Positions 1 to 7,816 of a DNA stretch of 35,863 nt are shown here, piece by piece. Positions within the stretch are counted from its first letter, which is position 1. Each line of letters starts with the position of its first letter. The notes beneath the pieces were generated by a model, which was not told where the DNA came from, searched no databases, and worked only from the letters and a program-made list of their open reading frames with translations. Origin of the DNA: Acidobacteriota bacterium (GTDB lineage: Bacteria; Acidobacteriota; Terriglobia; Terriglobales; Acidobacteriaceae); assembly GCA_021793405.1 (NCBI GenBank), contig JAJYSV010000042.1, positions 1 to 35,863 on the forward strand. The letters are read 5' to 3'. The position numbers were made by a program, and so were the translations under genes.

Positions 1-530
1 ACGCTCAGGTACGCCGAAAGCGCGCGCAACTCCTGATCGCTCAGTTGGAATTTCGGCATGCGTGGATCGGTGTCCACGCCGTCAACAGTCACGTTGCCAT
101 CCGCGTCGGTGAGTGTGCGCGGCTCTTTTAGCCACTTGTAGATCCATTCGCGGCTCACCTTGGTCCCCACGCTGGTCAGGTCCGGTCCCAGCATGGCGGG
201 GCGATCGATGTCCTGAAGGCGATGACATGCGATGCAATTGAACTTTACGATCAACTGCCGGCCATGGTTCAGACGGGGCGTCTGGTGAAGGTCATCTCGA
301 TGGCATGCTCCGCAGCTACCTTGTACGTATTGTGTTGGCAGGACCGGCTGCTTCCATGCGAGTATGCCGGGCCGCATGTCTACGGACCGGACGGGCCCCC
401 GCTTGTACTGTTTCCAAGCGTGCCAATCCGTTCTTGCCTGCCAGAAGATCAGGACCAGCAGAACTGCTATACAGAGGGCGAACACATAAGACGCCCAGGA
501 AAGGGCCTTTTGCAGTTTTTCAGATGACAT
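1..530 (-). CDS. Membrane-anchored diheme cytochrome c (C-terminus beyond window edge)
   Basis: Open frame from an ATG at 530 running off the left edge, about 176 residues visible. An uncleaved-looking N-terminal helix (residues about 10-30) anchors it in the inner membrane. Two haem c motifs follow: CGACH (Cys73, Cys76, His77) and CIACH (Cys99, Cys102, His103), and a DPRMPKF segment around Met158 may supply an axial methionine. A GGAG-like ribosome site sits about 6 nt before the start. It is the last visible gene of a minus-strand operon behind two copper proteins and an outer-membrane cytochrome-porin, which suggests it carries electrons between periplasmic copper proteins and the inner membrane. 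The haem motifs are seen directly; the electron-transfer role is known for the family; the direction of flow is inferred. Confidence 0.85.
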   Translation of the reverse strand, partial: MSSEKLQKALSWASYVFALCIAVLLVLIFWQARTDWHAWKQYKRGPVRSVDMRPGILAWKQPVLPTQYVQGSCGACHRDDLHQTPRLNHGRQLIVKFNCIACHRLQDIDRPAMLGPDLTSVGTKVSREWIYKWLKEPRTLTDADGNVTVDGVDTDPRMPKFQLSDQELRALSAYLS

Positions 531-675
531 GCCTGCTCCACGGCGAGGGTACGGCGTATCGTACGCAGCTTCGGCAGATTGAACGAGCATTCTTACATTT
601 GCAATTGAATTTCAATCCGCTCAGGTTCACAACTTTGCCTATAGCATCCACACGCAAACCTCCATTGCTCAACGC

Positions 676-1347
676 TTATTGCTTCACGGTCAGGTCCACG
701 TTCGTTGTCTGCCGCATAGGACAGCCGCATGGGACACAGTTGCAGCCAGGCTTGGCCCTGGCGCCCGTATCGACTTGCACGGTCAGCGCCTGCGTCGTAG
801 GCTTGGCGTTTTCGCTCCACGTCTTCAACGTGTACCGGCCTGGAGGGACATTTTTGATCGTGTAGATCCCTTCTTTGTCAGTCACCGCAAAATACGGTGT
901 CGGCACAACGACAATGTAGCCCGACATTTCGGAGTGGACTTTGCAGAGCAATGGGACGACGCCCAGTTCATCGAAGGTGAAGGACTTCACAATCCCTTGC
1001 GGCCATGTGCCCATATTGTGCGCCAATTTATGGTCGTTATTGATGGCGGGCCAATACACGTTGTGTTGGACATGGTCGTCGTTGAGAAAGTTGACGGAGG
1101 TCCCCTTCAAAATGACAAGTACATGCGGAACGAATTCCATCCGCGCCTGGTCCATGACCGCATGTAGCAGAGGCGGCGCAAATGTCTTCCCCGGAATGCT
1201 ATCGATATAAACAACGATATTTTCCGGGGAACGCAATCCTCGCGCTGTGACCTTTCCTTGCACATCCCCTGCCTTGGCAAAGTGCGCCAGCAATACCACC
1301 AGGACCAAAACAGCGGACAACACAGCGATCTTCTTGTGTTCGGACAC
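676..1347 (-). CDS. Secreted cupredoxin (type-1 copper protein) with C-terminal carboxypeptidase-regulatory-like domain, paralogue A
   Basis: A 223-residue exported protein. The GTG start at 1347 is preferred over an ATG 54 nt upstream because AAAGGAGA lies 6-7 nt before it and a signal peptide (residues 1-26, ending FAKAG) follows at once. Residues about 70-150 form a plastocyanin-like domain with His95, Cys135, His138 and Met141, the classic type-1 copper set (CKVHSEM). Residues about 150-192 resemble a carboxypeptidase-regulatory beta sandwich (TDKEGIYTIKNVPPG). It is a tandem duplicate of the next gene upstream, with all four ligands at identical positions. Unlike its twin it carries an extra segment near the end with four cysteines (CNCVPCGC, residues 202-209). 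Likely a periplasmic electron carrier; the extra cysteines could bind a second metal, which is inference. Confidence 0.82.
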   Translation of the reverse strand: MSEHKKIAVLSAVLVLVVLLAHFAKAGDVQGKVTARGLRSPENIVVYIDSIPGKTFAPPLLHAVMDQARMEFVPHVLVILKGTSVNFLNDDHVQHNVYWPAINNDHKLAHNMGTWPQGIVKSFTFDELGVVPLLCKVHSEMSGYIVVVPTPYFAVTDKEGIYTIKNVPPGRYTLKTWSENAKPTTQALTVQVDTGARAKPGCNCVPCGCPMRQTTNVDLTVKQ

Positions 1348-1404
1348 AGCTACGTCTCCTTTCAGGAGGTTGTGAAAGTTGCCAAAGTCTCCGCCGCTCA
1401 ATCA

Positions 1405-2016
1405 CTATCTCTTTACTGTCAAGTTGGCGTTCGCGATGCCGGCACCCACAGTCACCGCCTGGGTCGTAGGCTTGGCTTCTTCGCTCCACGTCGTCAAGGT
1501 GTACTTGCCGGGCGGAACATTCTTGATGGTGTAGTTGCCTTCTTTGTCCGTCAACGCAAAATACGGCGTCGGCACGACAATTATGTAGCCGGACATCTCC
1601 GGATGAACATTGCAGAGCAAGGGAACGTCGCCAAGCACATCGAAGGTGAACGGTTTCGAAATCCCCTGTGGCCAGGTACCCATATTGTGCGCCAGCTTGC
1701 GATTGCGGTTGATGGCCGGCCAATATATGTTGTGGCCGACCGGGTCCTCATTCGTGAAGTCGACCGTCGTTCCCTTCAGGATGACGAGCACATGCGGGAC
1801 AAACGCCAGATGGTGCTGGGCCATGACGGCATGCTGTGCCGGCGCAGGAAATGTCTTGCCCGGTATGGCATCGACGTAAACGGCAATGTTCTCCGGAGAG
1901 CGCAGACCCTGCGCAGTGACCTTTCCCTTCACATCTCCTGCCCAGGCAGAAGTCGCGATTGTTCCCAGTACAAGCAAAACGACGGCCGGAAAAACGATCT
2001 TCTTTAAATTGCTCAT
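1405..2016 (-). CDS. Secreted cupredoxin (type-1 copper protein) with C-terminal carboxypeptidase-regulatory-like domain, paralogue B
   Basis: A 203-residue exported protein. The second of two close ATGs (2016) is preferred: GAGGAG lies 8 nt before it but only 2 nt before the ATG at 2022. A signal peptide covers residues 1-26 (ending SAWAG). The cupredoxin domain shows His95 (GHNIYW), Cys135, His138 and Met141 (CNVHPEM), and is followed by a regulatory-like sandwich (TDKEGNYTIKNVPPG). It lies 59 nt after the cytochrome-porin gene and 57 nt before its paralogue, on the same strand, so the four genes are probably cotranscribed. Similar fused proteins are often annotated as methylamine-utilisation-like or plastocyanin-like. 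The copper ligands are seen directly; the role as an electron shuttle is inferred from the neighbours. Confidence 0.83.
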   Translation of the reverse strand: MSNLKKIVFPAVVLLVLGTIATSAWAGDVKGKVTAQGLRSPENIAVYVDAIPGKTFPAPAQHAVMAQHHLAFVPHVLVILKGTTVDFTNEDPVGHNIYWPAINRNRKLAHNMGTWPQGISKPFTFDVLGDVPLLCNVHPEMSGYIIVVPTPYFALTDKEGNYTIKNVPPGKYTLTTWSEEAKPTTQAVTVGAGIANANLTVKR

Positions 2017-2075
2017 TTGCATATCTCCTCAATGTAGTAGTTTGTGTTGGCTCGGGGCCGATCTATCGCGCGTTG

Positions 2076-3545
2076 TTAAAACACAAAATCAACCCCTGAT
2101 ATGAACTTGTTGTCGCGATAGAATGTGTTGGTCCCAGGGACAGGCTGTTGGTAGCTAAAGGAATACTGCGACTCCAACTTAATGTTGGGACGCGCAAAGA
2201 TTTGCAATCCAGGGCTATAGATGTTCCGCGTGTCGTAGCGGGAGATGCCATTCAGGCGGTCCGTGGGAGAGTTGACCCCGTCGTAGCGCATCAGACCGAT
2301 GAGCCACGGATAGAACCAGTATTCGGCTTCGAGGAAGCCCCCGGAGAAAGTCACCGGCGTGGCGGACACAAAGGCCGTGCCGGTTGGGTTCAGTGCCTCA
2401 TTGGAATCATGGGCATGCTCCATAAGGCCCCAGAGTTCAAAGTCTCCGCGGAACCTATAATCGAACGCGCCGCCGGCACGATAGAAGGGCTCGTGAATTG
2501 TCGGCAGCCCGGCGTATAGGGTCCCTCCCTGGTTAAGGGCGTTGCTGCCGAAGTATCCGAAGGCGTTGAACTTTATCCATGTGTGGTCATGAATGCCGGT
2601 CGGACCGGATGCCTGGATTTGTTTGCGGATCGCCGGATTCCGCTCCAGATTCCAGCCTTGCCAAAGATTGACATAGACGTCTTTGGAATTGCGCGCGGAC
2701 AGCGGCGCGGTTCCGTATAAGGCGTTCTCTCCGTCCACAATGGAGACTGTCCACCAGGAATACCCTTGATGCGGATACCCGCCAAACTCAATTCCACGCT
2801 GAGGCGATGCAAAGGTAAACGGGTTGGCCGTCGTCCCAGGGAGCGGGCCAGTACCGGTGGGGTTGATATAGGCCGTCTCGTCGTAAATTGCATAGTCGGT
2901 CAGGTTGATGGTGCGCGCCTGGGTAAATGGAAGATCAAGCTCAAATTGTCCATACCGGACATTGAGATCGTTTCTGGGAACATGCAGGTAATATCCGAGG
3001 AAATTGTTGGCCTTGATGTAAGCATCTCCCAAGCCTCCATCGGCCCCTGAACCGCCTGTGGTGAGATCGTCATCGATCCAGAATTCAAGGGAGGGACCTA
3101 GACTGCTGGCGGCAATGATGGTAAAGGTGTTGGGTTCAAAAATATCAGTTTGCGGAACAAATCCTTGTGTAGCAATTAGTGCAGGCGGCTGAGGGCTGTT
3201 GTAATTGAAGTAGCCGGAATAGCGGAAGGCGATTGGTAGAATTGGAAGTTCCCCTGGCCATATGGAATGGGGAAATGCCTCCTTTTGCGCCGGGGCCCCC
3301 AGCATAAGAGGCGGCTCTTTCACGAAATCTTCGTCATCCTTTGGAAACTTGAATCCATTTTCTTTGAATGCCAGCCCGAAATCATTGAGCTCTGGCCAAT
3401 TGCTGTGGCAGGTGGAGCATGCGGTGTGGTACTTTCGCGCGAAGGCCGGGATCGCCTCCGCACGCGGTGCTAAAACTTGAATCGCTAGCAAAATGCCTGC
3501 CACTAAGAACATTCTGGTAAGGGACAACCTGATTTCCCGATCCAC
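2076..3545 (-). CDS. Outer-membrane monoheme cytochrome-porin, Cyc2-like
   Basis: 489 residues from a GTG at 3545, with GGGAGGA about 9 nt upstream. The signal peptide ends near residue 31 (RAEA). Directly after it comes a single haem site CSTCH (Cys43, Cys46, His47) inside IPAFARKYHTACSTCH then WPELNDFG and FKENGF. This order (A/P-FAR, CxxCH, P-x-LN-x-FG, FK-x-x-G) is the signature of Cyc2-type fused cytochrome-porins. The remaining 430 residues are rich in alternating aromatic and polar residues, as in a beta barrel, and end in Phe, as outer-membrane barrels usually do. Cyc2 proteins pass electrons across the outer membrane, for example from Fe(II). Here the gene leads an operon with two copper proteins and a diheme cytochrome. 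The substrate cannot be read from sequence, and related monoheme barrels exist with no known role. Confidence 0.75.
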   Translation of the reverse strand: MDREIRLSLTRMFLVAGILLAIQVLAPRAEAIPAFARKYHTACSTCHSNWPELNDFGLAFKENGFKFPKDDEDFVKEPPLMLGAPAQKEAFPHSIWPGELPILPIAFRYSGYFNYNSPQPPALIATQGFVPQTDIFEPNTFTIIAASSLGPSLEFWIDDDLTTGGSGADGGLGDAYIKANNFLGYYLHVPRNDLNVRYGQFELDLPFTQARTINLTDYAIYDETAYINPTGTGPLPGTTANPFTFASPQRGIEFGGYPHQGYSWWTVSIVDGENALYGTAPLSARNSKDVYVNLWQGWNLERNPAIRKQIQASGPTGIHDHTWIKFNAFGYFGSNALNQGGTLYAGLPTIHEPFYRAGGAFDYRFRGDFELWGLMEHAHDSNEALNPTGTAFVSATPVTFSGGFLEAEYWFYPWLIGLMRYDGVNSPTDRLNGISRYDTRNIYSPGLQIFARPNIKLESQYSFSYQQPVPGTNTFYRDNKFISGVDFVF

Positions 3546-3626
3546 GCTGACAGTTCCTCCCGTGTCGTGTTTTATCTTGTTGTATTCCGGAGCGCTTGCC
3601 TTGAATTTCTTTGGTGCATGACTGCG

Positions 3627-4001
3627 TTACAGATGAGCGCCTACTTCACAGAGAGACCATGGGTGCTTACCTTGAATGTGTCGTTCGGGAGTAACTCGGC
3701 TGCAAGTGCGGCAAACCCCGCCGCCGTCACAGGCGGTCCCACGCTTGTCCCCGATGCCTTCAACATATATTCGACCGACCGGAAAACACCGGCAATAGAT
3801 GCCATGCGCCAGCAACGCACATCCATACTTGCCGCGCAGAAAGTCGTGCACCGTGCTTTGACAAACGCATCGGACTTCTCCGCATCGAGTAACTCCCGCA
3901 GTCGAGGGTAAAACGGGCGCCCCGGAGGCAACTACCAGTCCTGTGTGTGCAACCCACAAATCTTTCTGCCTTGCCCGCTGCTCTTGTCTGCCCATTGTCA
4001 T
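3627..4001 (-). pseudogene. Decayed N-terminal part of an IS1182-like (DUF772-type) transposase
   Basis: The N-terminus typical of these transposases is recognisable, but spread over two frames. One frame begins MTMGRQEQRARQKDLWVAHT at 4001. A second frame supplies RPFYPRLRELLDAEKSDAFV (about 3920-3850). The first frame then resumes with KYGCALLAHGIY, YVEGIGDKRGTA and TPERHIQG, matching the family pattern of P-G-I-Y-F-R, Y-F-E-G-I-D-S-E-R-G-I-A and T-P-D-H-S-T. So at least two compensating frameshifts have occurred, many residues are substituted, and the catalytic remainder is absent. It lies between the cytochrome-porin operon and a CRP-like palindrome and may have separated the two. Inverted termini were not found. 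Confidence 0.65.
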
Positions 4002-4067
4002 GTCCGTTAGACGCTTTCCAACGACTCTTGTATCCCTTCAATCAATCACTTTCACTACAAGCGTGAA

Positions 4068-4083
4068 TGTGATGGCCATCACA
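4068..4083. promoter_or_regulatory. Perfect CRP/FNR-family palindrome
   Basis: TGTGATGGCCATCACA is a perfect 16-bp palindrome matching the CRP consensus TGTGA-N6-TCACA. It sits 67 bp upstream of the transposase remnant and 523 bp upstream of the cytochrome-porin gene, so its present target is unclear. A related site lies in the universal stress protein promoter. Confidence 0.5.
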
Positions 4084-4258
4084 CCTATACTTGTGACTTA
4101 TGTAGTAGGCATTACCAGGACATGGGAATCCTGAAGTGGAGGATTTCCTTTGCGGCGCACTTTTTGTAAAACAGCACGGGCGAACGATGAAATTGGGGGG
4201 ATGAAGAATCTCATTTTTCCATTAACTGTGGCTTCCTGCAGGCATGGCCGGTTGGCCC

Positions 4259-4867
4259 CTATTGCCCCAAGTCAACAGAAAGCGTTCCTTCTGTCGTTCT
4301 ATTCTCCCAATTGCGAAACAGGTACGGAGCGGTCAAGAGAGCCTGAATTCCAATCCATGTTAGATAGCAAGCAGCTGCTGTCACGGCGCTGATGTCACTA
4401 AGGTTGGATTGTGTGGACAGAATAATTCCGATAACGGATGTTATCCCTGCAAGAACACACAGCACACCTGTCTTTCTTGGAGAGGCGTGCAAATGAAACG
4501 TCAGTCCTATATACAACAGGCTCCAAAAGAGACCATACAATCCAGCAAGCAGAACAAGTACATCCAAAGGGGCTAATCGGTACAGCCAAAAGACAAGCCA
4601 GCAAACAACGGAAAATATTCCAACCCAAAAGTAAATGTATAGCTCGCGACGGCGCCATGTCCTATTCGCCAACAGCCCGTTACAAGCAATAAGAGCTTGC
4701 CCAAGCAGGCACATGGCTGTCAGGAAGACAGCCACGATGTAACCGAATGCCTCAATCTTCGGTTTTGTCATAAAGGAACCCAAAGAACAAAGCGCCATTC
4801 CGACACATAGCGTGAACACACCCTGTCCCATCAAAAAACGATGGCCAACTTTCCATCCTTTTACCAT
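4259..4867 (-). CDS. Multi-pass membrane protein of unknown function
   Basis: A 202-residue, very hydrophobic protein. The ATG at 4867 is preferred over a GTG at 4903 because GAGAGG lies 8 nt before it. About six hydrophobic segments are visible, including GVFTLCVGMALCSLGSF, IVAVFLTAMCLLGQALIAC, YFWVGIFSVVCWLVFWLY, VLVLLAGLYGLFWSLLYIGL, GVLCVLAGITSVIGIIL and AVTAAACYLTWIGIQALL. The repeated spacing suggests short paired helices. No catalytic motif or known family is recognised. It lies just downstream of the universal stress protein on the same strand (147 nt gap), so the two may be cotranscribed. The base composition is more AT-rich than the neighbouring genes, which might indicate transfer. 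A real gene is likely; its function is unknown. Confidence 0.65.
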   Translation of the reverse strand: MVKGWKVGHRFLMGQGVFTLCVGMALCSLGSFMTKPKIEAFGYIVAVFLTAMCLLGQALIACNGLLANRTWRRRELYIYFWVGIFSVVCWLVFWLYRLAPLDVLVLLAGLYGLFWSLLYIGLTFHLHASPRKTGVLCVLAGITSVIGIILSTQSNLSDISAVTAAACYLTWIGIQALLTAPYLFRNWENRTTEGTLSVDLGQ

Positions 4868-5014
4868 TGCAAACACCTCTCTTTTTCCGAAAAGAGTCCT
4901 CACGAGAACTTACTGCTCGCTCAATCTACGGGGACCAAGGCGACGTCATTATCGCATCTCTGTTTGTTCTTTGGTCGTTACGGATTGCCTGTTGCTGCAC
5001 TTCATCTAAGTCGA

Positions 5015-5941
5015 TCATCCATGCGGAGCCAGAGTCGTCTGTCCCCAAGCCGACTCCTGTTTGAGCACAAGAACAGGACACTGAGATTCACACAACACAC
5101 GATACGCCGTCCCTGGAATAAAGCGCGAATCGAAGGCGGAGTGCGCGGAAGCGCCGAGAATGATCATGTCGGCGGAGTGCTGTTTAGCATATTCCAGAAT
5201 TGCACCTACCGGTTGTCCTTGCATAACTTCACACGATGGCCTGCTGTTTTTGATTGTTCTCATCGTGAGCAACTCCTGTAGCATAATTTTGGCGTAACCT
5301 GTCACACGCGCCGCAGTGGGATGCCCCTTCGCAACCTCTGGGCAGACATGCACGAGCGAAATGTCCGCACCATGGTTCTCTGCAACGCTGAGAGCAAATT
5401 CTGCCATCCGCCTGGAATCATGGTCTAAGGAGGCGGCAAACACGATCCGCATAGGTGTTTGTGACGGCGCTTTCTTGACGATCAATTTGGGGCCAACCGC
5501 CAGGGCCGGGATTTCTATGCTGTGGAAAATCGATTCCGCAACAGAGCCGAGAAGATGTAAATTGGGTTTCGCTTTCCCCTGAGAACCGGCAACCAGACGG
5601 TCCGCCTTCCATTTGTCTGCGATCCGTATGACTTCCTCTACCACTACCCCGGCCACTGTACTGGAGGAACACCGTATGCCAGCACGCTCCACCGTTGCGA
5701 CGGCCTTCTTCAACGTGTTCTCAGCGGCCTTTCGCATCCGCCCAGACGAGCAATATGCCATCAGCACAGGATCAATCTGTAGGGTGTTCAGATTGGGCAA
5801 GATATGTGCGATCTTCAACTCTGCTTTGTTTGCCAGCGCCTGTTGCATCGCAATTGGAAGCGTAAACTTCAAATCCGAGAGACTGGTTGCCAGAAGAATA
5901 CGGCGCGGATTGGCCCATCGCTGTATTCGGCTGCTGGACAT
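5015..5941 (-). CDS. Tandem-domain universal stress protein (UspA family)
   Basis: 308 residues in two Usp domains (about 12-152 and 162-299). Domain 1 starts RRILLATSLSDL and has VAGSQGKAKPNLHLLGSVAE, close to the ATP-binding G-x2-G-x9-G-S pattern. Domain 2 starts MRIVFAASLDHDSRRM and has ILGASAHSAFDSRFIPGTAY, in which the first part of the pattern is degenerate. Domain 1 is therefore the more likely nucleotide-binding half. The ATG at 5941 follows GAGGAA by about 6 nt. Usp proteins are cytoplasmic stress and survival factors, often induced by low oxygen or altered redox state. The upstream region carries two CRP-type half-palindromes at activator positions, which fits such control. Family assignment is firm; the stress it answers to is not known. 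Confidence 0.92.
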   Translation of the reverse strand: MSSSRIQRWANPRRILLATSLSDLKFTLPIAMQQALANKAELKIAHILPNLNTLQIDPVLMAYCSSGRMRKAAENTLKKAVATVERAGIRCSSSTVAGVVVEEVIRIADKWKADRLVAGSQGKAKPNLHLLGSVAESIFHSIEIPALAVGPKLIVKKAPSQTPMRIVFAASLDHDSRRMAEFALSVAENHGADISLVHVCPEVAKGHPTAARVTGYAKIMLQELLTMRTIKNSRPSCEVMQGQPVGAILEYAKQHSADMIILGASAHSAFDSRFIPGTAYRVLCESQCPVLVLKQESAWGQTTLAPHG

Positions 5942-5959
5942 TCGAATTCCTCAATTCGC

Positions 5960-6026
5960 ATCATATCTATCGATATTCACTATCCGTATGTGACGCGGCG
6001 CACGTTTGGACGTGATGGCTGTCACA
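5960..6026 (-). promoter_or_regulatory. Predicted activator-dependent promoter of the universal stress protein gene
   Basis: On the minus strand a TATGAT -10 box lies at 5965-5960 with no good -35. Upstream are two CRP/FNR-type sites whose centres are 22 bp (two helical turns) apart: a degenerate one at 5989-6004 (TGTGA-N6-GCACG) and a near-consensus one at 6011-6026 (CGTGA-N6-TCACA). Relative to the expected start near 5953-5955 they centre at about -42 and -64, close to class II and class I activator positions. Confidence 0.45.
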
Positions 6027-6575
6027 TTGGCACGTCTATGGAATTATGTTGGTATCTAGGTTTTGGGCGGATGGTCGGTGGGTCTGCACAAGCAAATCCA
6101 CGGCATCTTTGCGAAGGATTAAGTGATCGAGGACTGACGGTGGGAGCTTCGCAAGTTCGCAACGTGTTTTCTGCGATTGCAGCACGTAATCCCAATACAT
6201 CTAGAAACATCTGCGCTGCGTGTCGCGTATGCCCGAGATTACCTGATTCCGCGCAGACGGTAGCCCAACGATTGGGCCACCATGGGACAAGTAGGGTTGG
6301 ATGAAACAGTGCAGGGCCTTGTATCCGGCAGATGATCGACGCGGCGCTCCGTCCGCTGCCGGAAGCCGAGATTCCGCCGCAGGTCGAGAACTGGGCCGGG
6401 CTGCACCCGAACCAGCCGGATGGCACGCCAATTTTTGGGGGCCTCCGAAACCGCACGCTACCGGGACTTCTCAGAGGGGGATCCTGCTTGCGCCAACACG
6501 GGGAGAATCCCAGACGCATCTTCCGAAGTCTTCATTTCCGGGCGATTCTGAGACGCGGTAGGGACATGCTTCCAC
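6027..6575. other. Intergenic region, no gene recognised
   Basis: Nothing firmly recognised. A plus-strand stretch around 6332-6470 reads codon-like (PEAEIPPQVENWAGLHPNQP) but has no family match I know, no ribosome site and is short; it may be a gene remnant. Confidence 0.4.
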
Positions 6576-6932
6576 TTACATAGGCATGCCGTCCTTCATG
6601 CCACCCAGTACGCCACCCGTCTTTGTAATCTTGTCCACATGAATGCTCTTCCCAGACGGATTCACTTCTGCAACTACCTTCACGTTATAGCCATAGTAAT
6701 CTTTTACGGCATAGGGATTTTCAATCGCCCAAACCTTCTTCTGGGCATCGACGAAAACCGGAAAATATCCGTCCTCGATGCATTTCCGCACACAGCCTAG
6801 GCCATTGTCCATGTGCATGGAGCCGCACTTCGAATCGCTGATGTAGCCAGCAAGCGTTTGGGGTTTAGGGGTTTGGGCAGCACTAAATACCGTGATGCTG
6901 CCAAGGGCTAGGATGAGTGCCAGATGTTTCAT
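6576..6932 (-). CDS. Small secreted protein of the acidobacterial GYISDSKCG type
   Basis: 118 residues from the ATG at 6932, chosen because GGGAG lies 6 nt before it and a signal peptide (MKHLALILALGSITVFSAAQ) follows. Longer in-frame starts up to 7010 would bury that signal. The mature protein begins TLAGYISDSKCGSMH, then GLGCVRKCIEDGYFPVFVDA, and an OB-like strand pattern (VWAIENPYAVKDYYGYNVKV). Small exported proteins with this GYISDSxCG plus CVxxCI arrangement are common in Acidobacteriota and have no established function. The three conserved cysteines could form a disulfide or bind metal. It stands alone on the minus strand. The family resemblance is from memory; the function is unknown. 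Confidence 0.75.
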   Translation of the reverse strand: MKHLALILALGSITVFSAAQTPKPQTLAGYISDSKCGSMHMDNGLGCVRKCIEDGYFPVFVDAQKKVWAIENPYAVKDYYGYNVKVVAEVNPSGKSIHVDKITKTGGVLGGMKDGMPM

Positions 6933-7501
6933 GATCATCTCCCATGAATCTTTCGCCCCGCGAAGGACGATTTCTACCAGCGCACTATGTTGTATCCAGA
7001 CGCATGCCACGTTGGCAAGTTATCTGTGTAGCTGCATCAAGAAATATTGTATGCCGACGGAGACTAACCGATTGCGCCGCCCTTCTGATGAGACTTTTAG
7101 CTCGGCGACATACTGGTAGTCGCCTATGAAAAGGAGCGGATACGCCATTCGGCGCCCGGACTAAGGATTGGTTTTCACTTACCAGCCGTTGCGCCGGAAG
7201 AGCTCGGCGAGCATCTCCAAATACTCCTGCCCGCTCTGTGGGGTGTTGGATCCTTTGCTGCTCGATCCGGTTTTCTTCATCCAGAGGTGTGCCATCAATC
7301 AATATGGTGGCGGGCAAGTCGTATATTCCTTGCAAGGTTCGGGATCATAGTTTTCCTCTCGTTCTGAACCTCGATTTGTTTTCCGTATCAAGCGTGCCCG
7401 ATAGGGGCGTGATCACTCGTCTGCTCGCTTCTTGGTTGTCTCTTAACCCACACTTTGTGGAACAGTAAAAACACATCTATCTGAGACTGATTCTGTTCGA
7501 G
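6933..7501. other. Intergenic region with possible decayed coding sequence
   Basis: No intact gene. On the minus strand, 7195-7340 gives LQGIYDLPATILIDGTPLDE in one frame (reminiscent of a thioredoxin-fold Y-x-L-P-A-T-x-L-I-D motif) and SGQEYLEMLAELFRRNGW ending in a stop near 7180 in another. This may be a frameshifted remnant of one gene or two fragments; the evidence is weak. Confidence 0.3.
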
Positions 7502-7813
7502 TTAGGAGACCTGTTTTTCGAAGCCTTCTGGAACACCTGTCACGCCAGGTTTTCCTGGATCTGAGGCAGGCTTGTGAAGAACGCGATGAATGGTGGCACG
7601 TGAGACGCGATAGGACTTCGCCAACTGGCCCAGGCTCTGACCGTGGCTGCGGTCCCGCAGGATGCCGACGCGATCGAGGTCGAGCGGTTTGCGGCCGATG
7701 TGACGGCCTTCGAGCTTCGCGCGCCGCATGCCGGCGCGCACTCGCTCGACGATCAGGTTTCGTTCGAGTTCCGCGATGGCGCCGATAATCACCACGACCG
7801 CCCGACCCAGCGG
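7502..7813 (-). pseudogene. C-terminal fragment of a serine recombinase (resolvase/invertase family)
   Basis: The frame reads PLGRAVVVIIGAIAELERNL then IVERVRAGMRRAKLEGRHIG and ends in a resolvase helix-turn-helix (GQSLGQLAKSYRVSRATIHR). This is the long E helix plus the DNA-binding domain of Tn3/Hin-type serine recombinases. The N-terminal catalytic domain with its active serine and arginines is missing: intact proteins are about 190-210 residues and only about 103 are left. The family match begins abruptly near 7813, next to a sequence resembling an IS21 terminus, which suggests a deletion or insertion junction. An ATG at 7795 could in theory start a 97-residue product, but it could not catalyse recombination. 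DNA-binding activity alone cannot be ruled out. Confidence 0.8.
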
Positions 7814-7816
7814 CGC

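Noticed and set aside
305-865. Long plus-strand open frame opposite the cytochrome c and cupredoxin A
   Set aside because: It lies antisense to two well-supported genes with haem and copper motifs, has no ribosome site and no recognisable family.
4150-4392. Plus-strand frame of 80 codons downstream of the CRP-like palindrome
   Set aside because: It overlaps the 3' end of the membrane protein gene on the other strand and lacks a ribosome site and family; considered as the palindrome's target but not supported.
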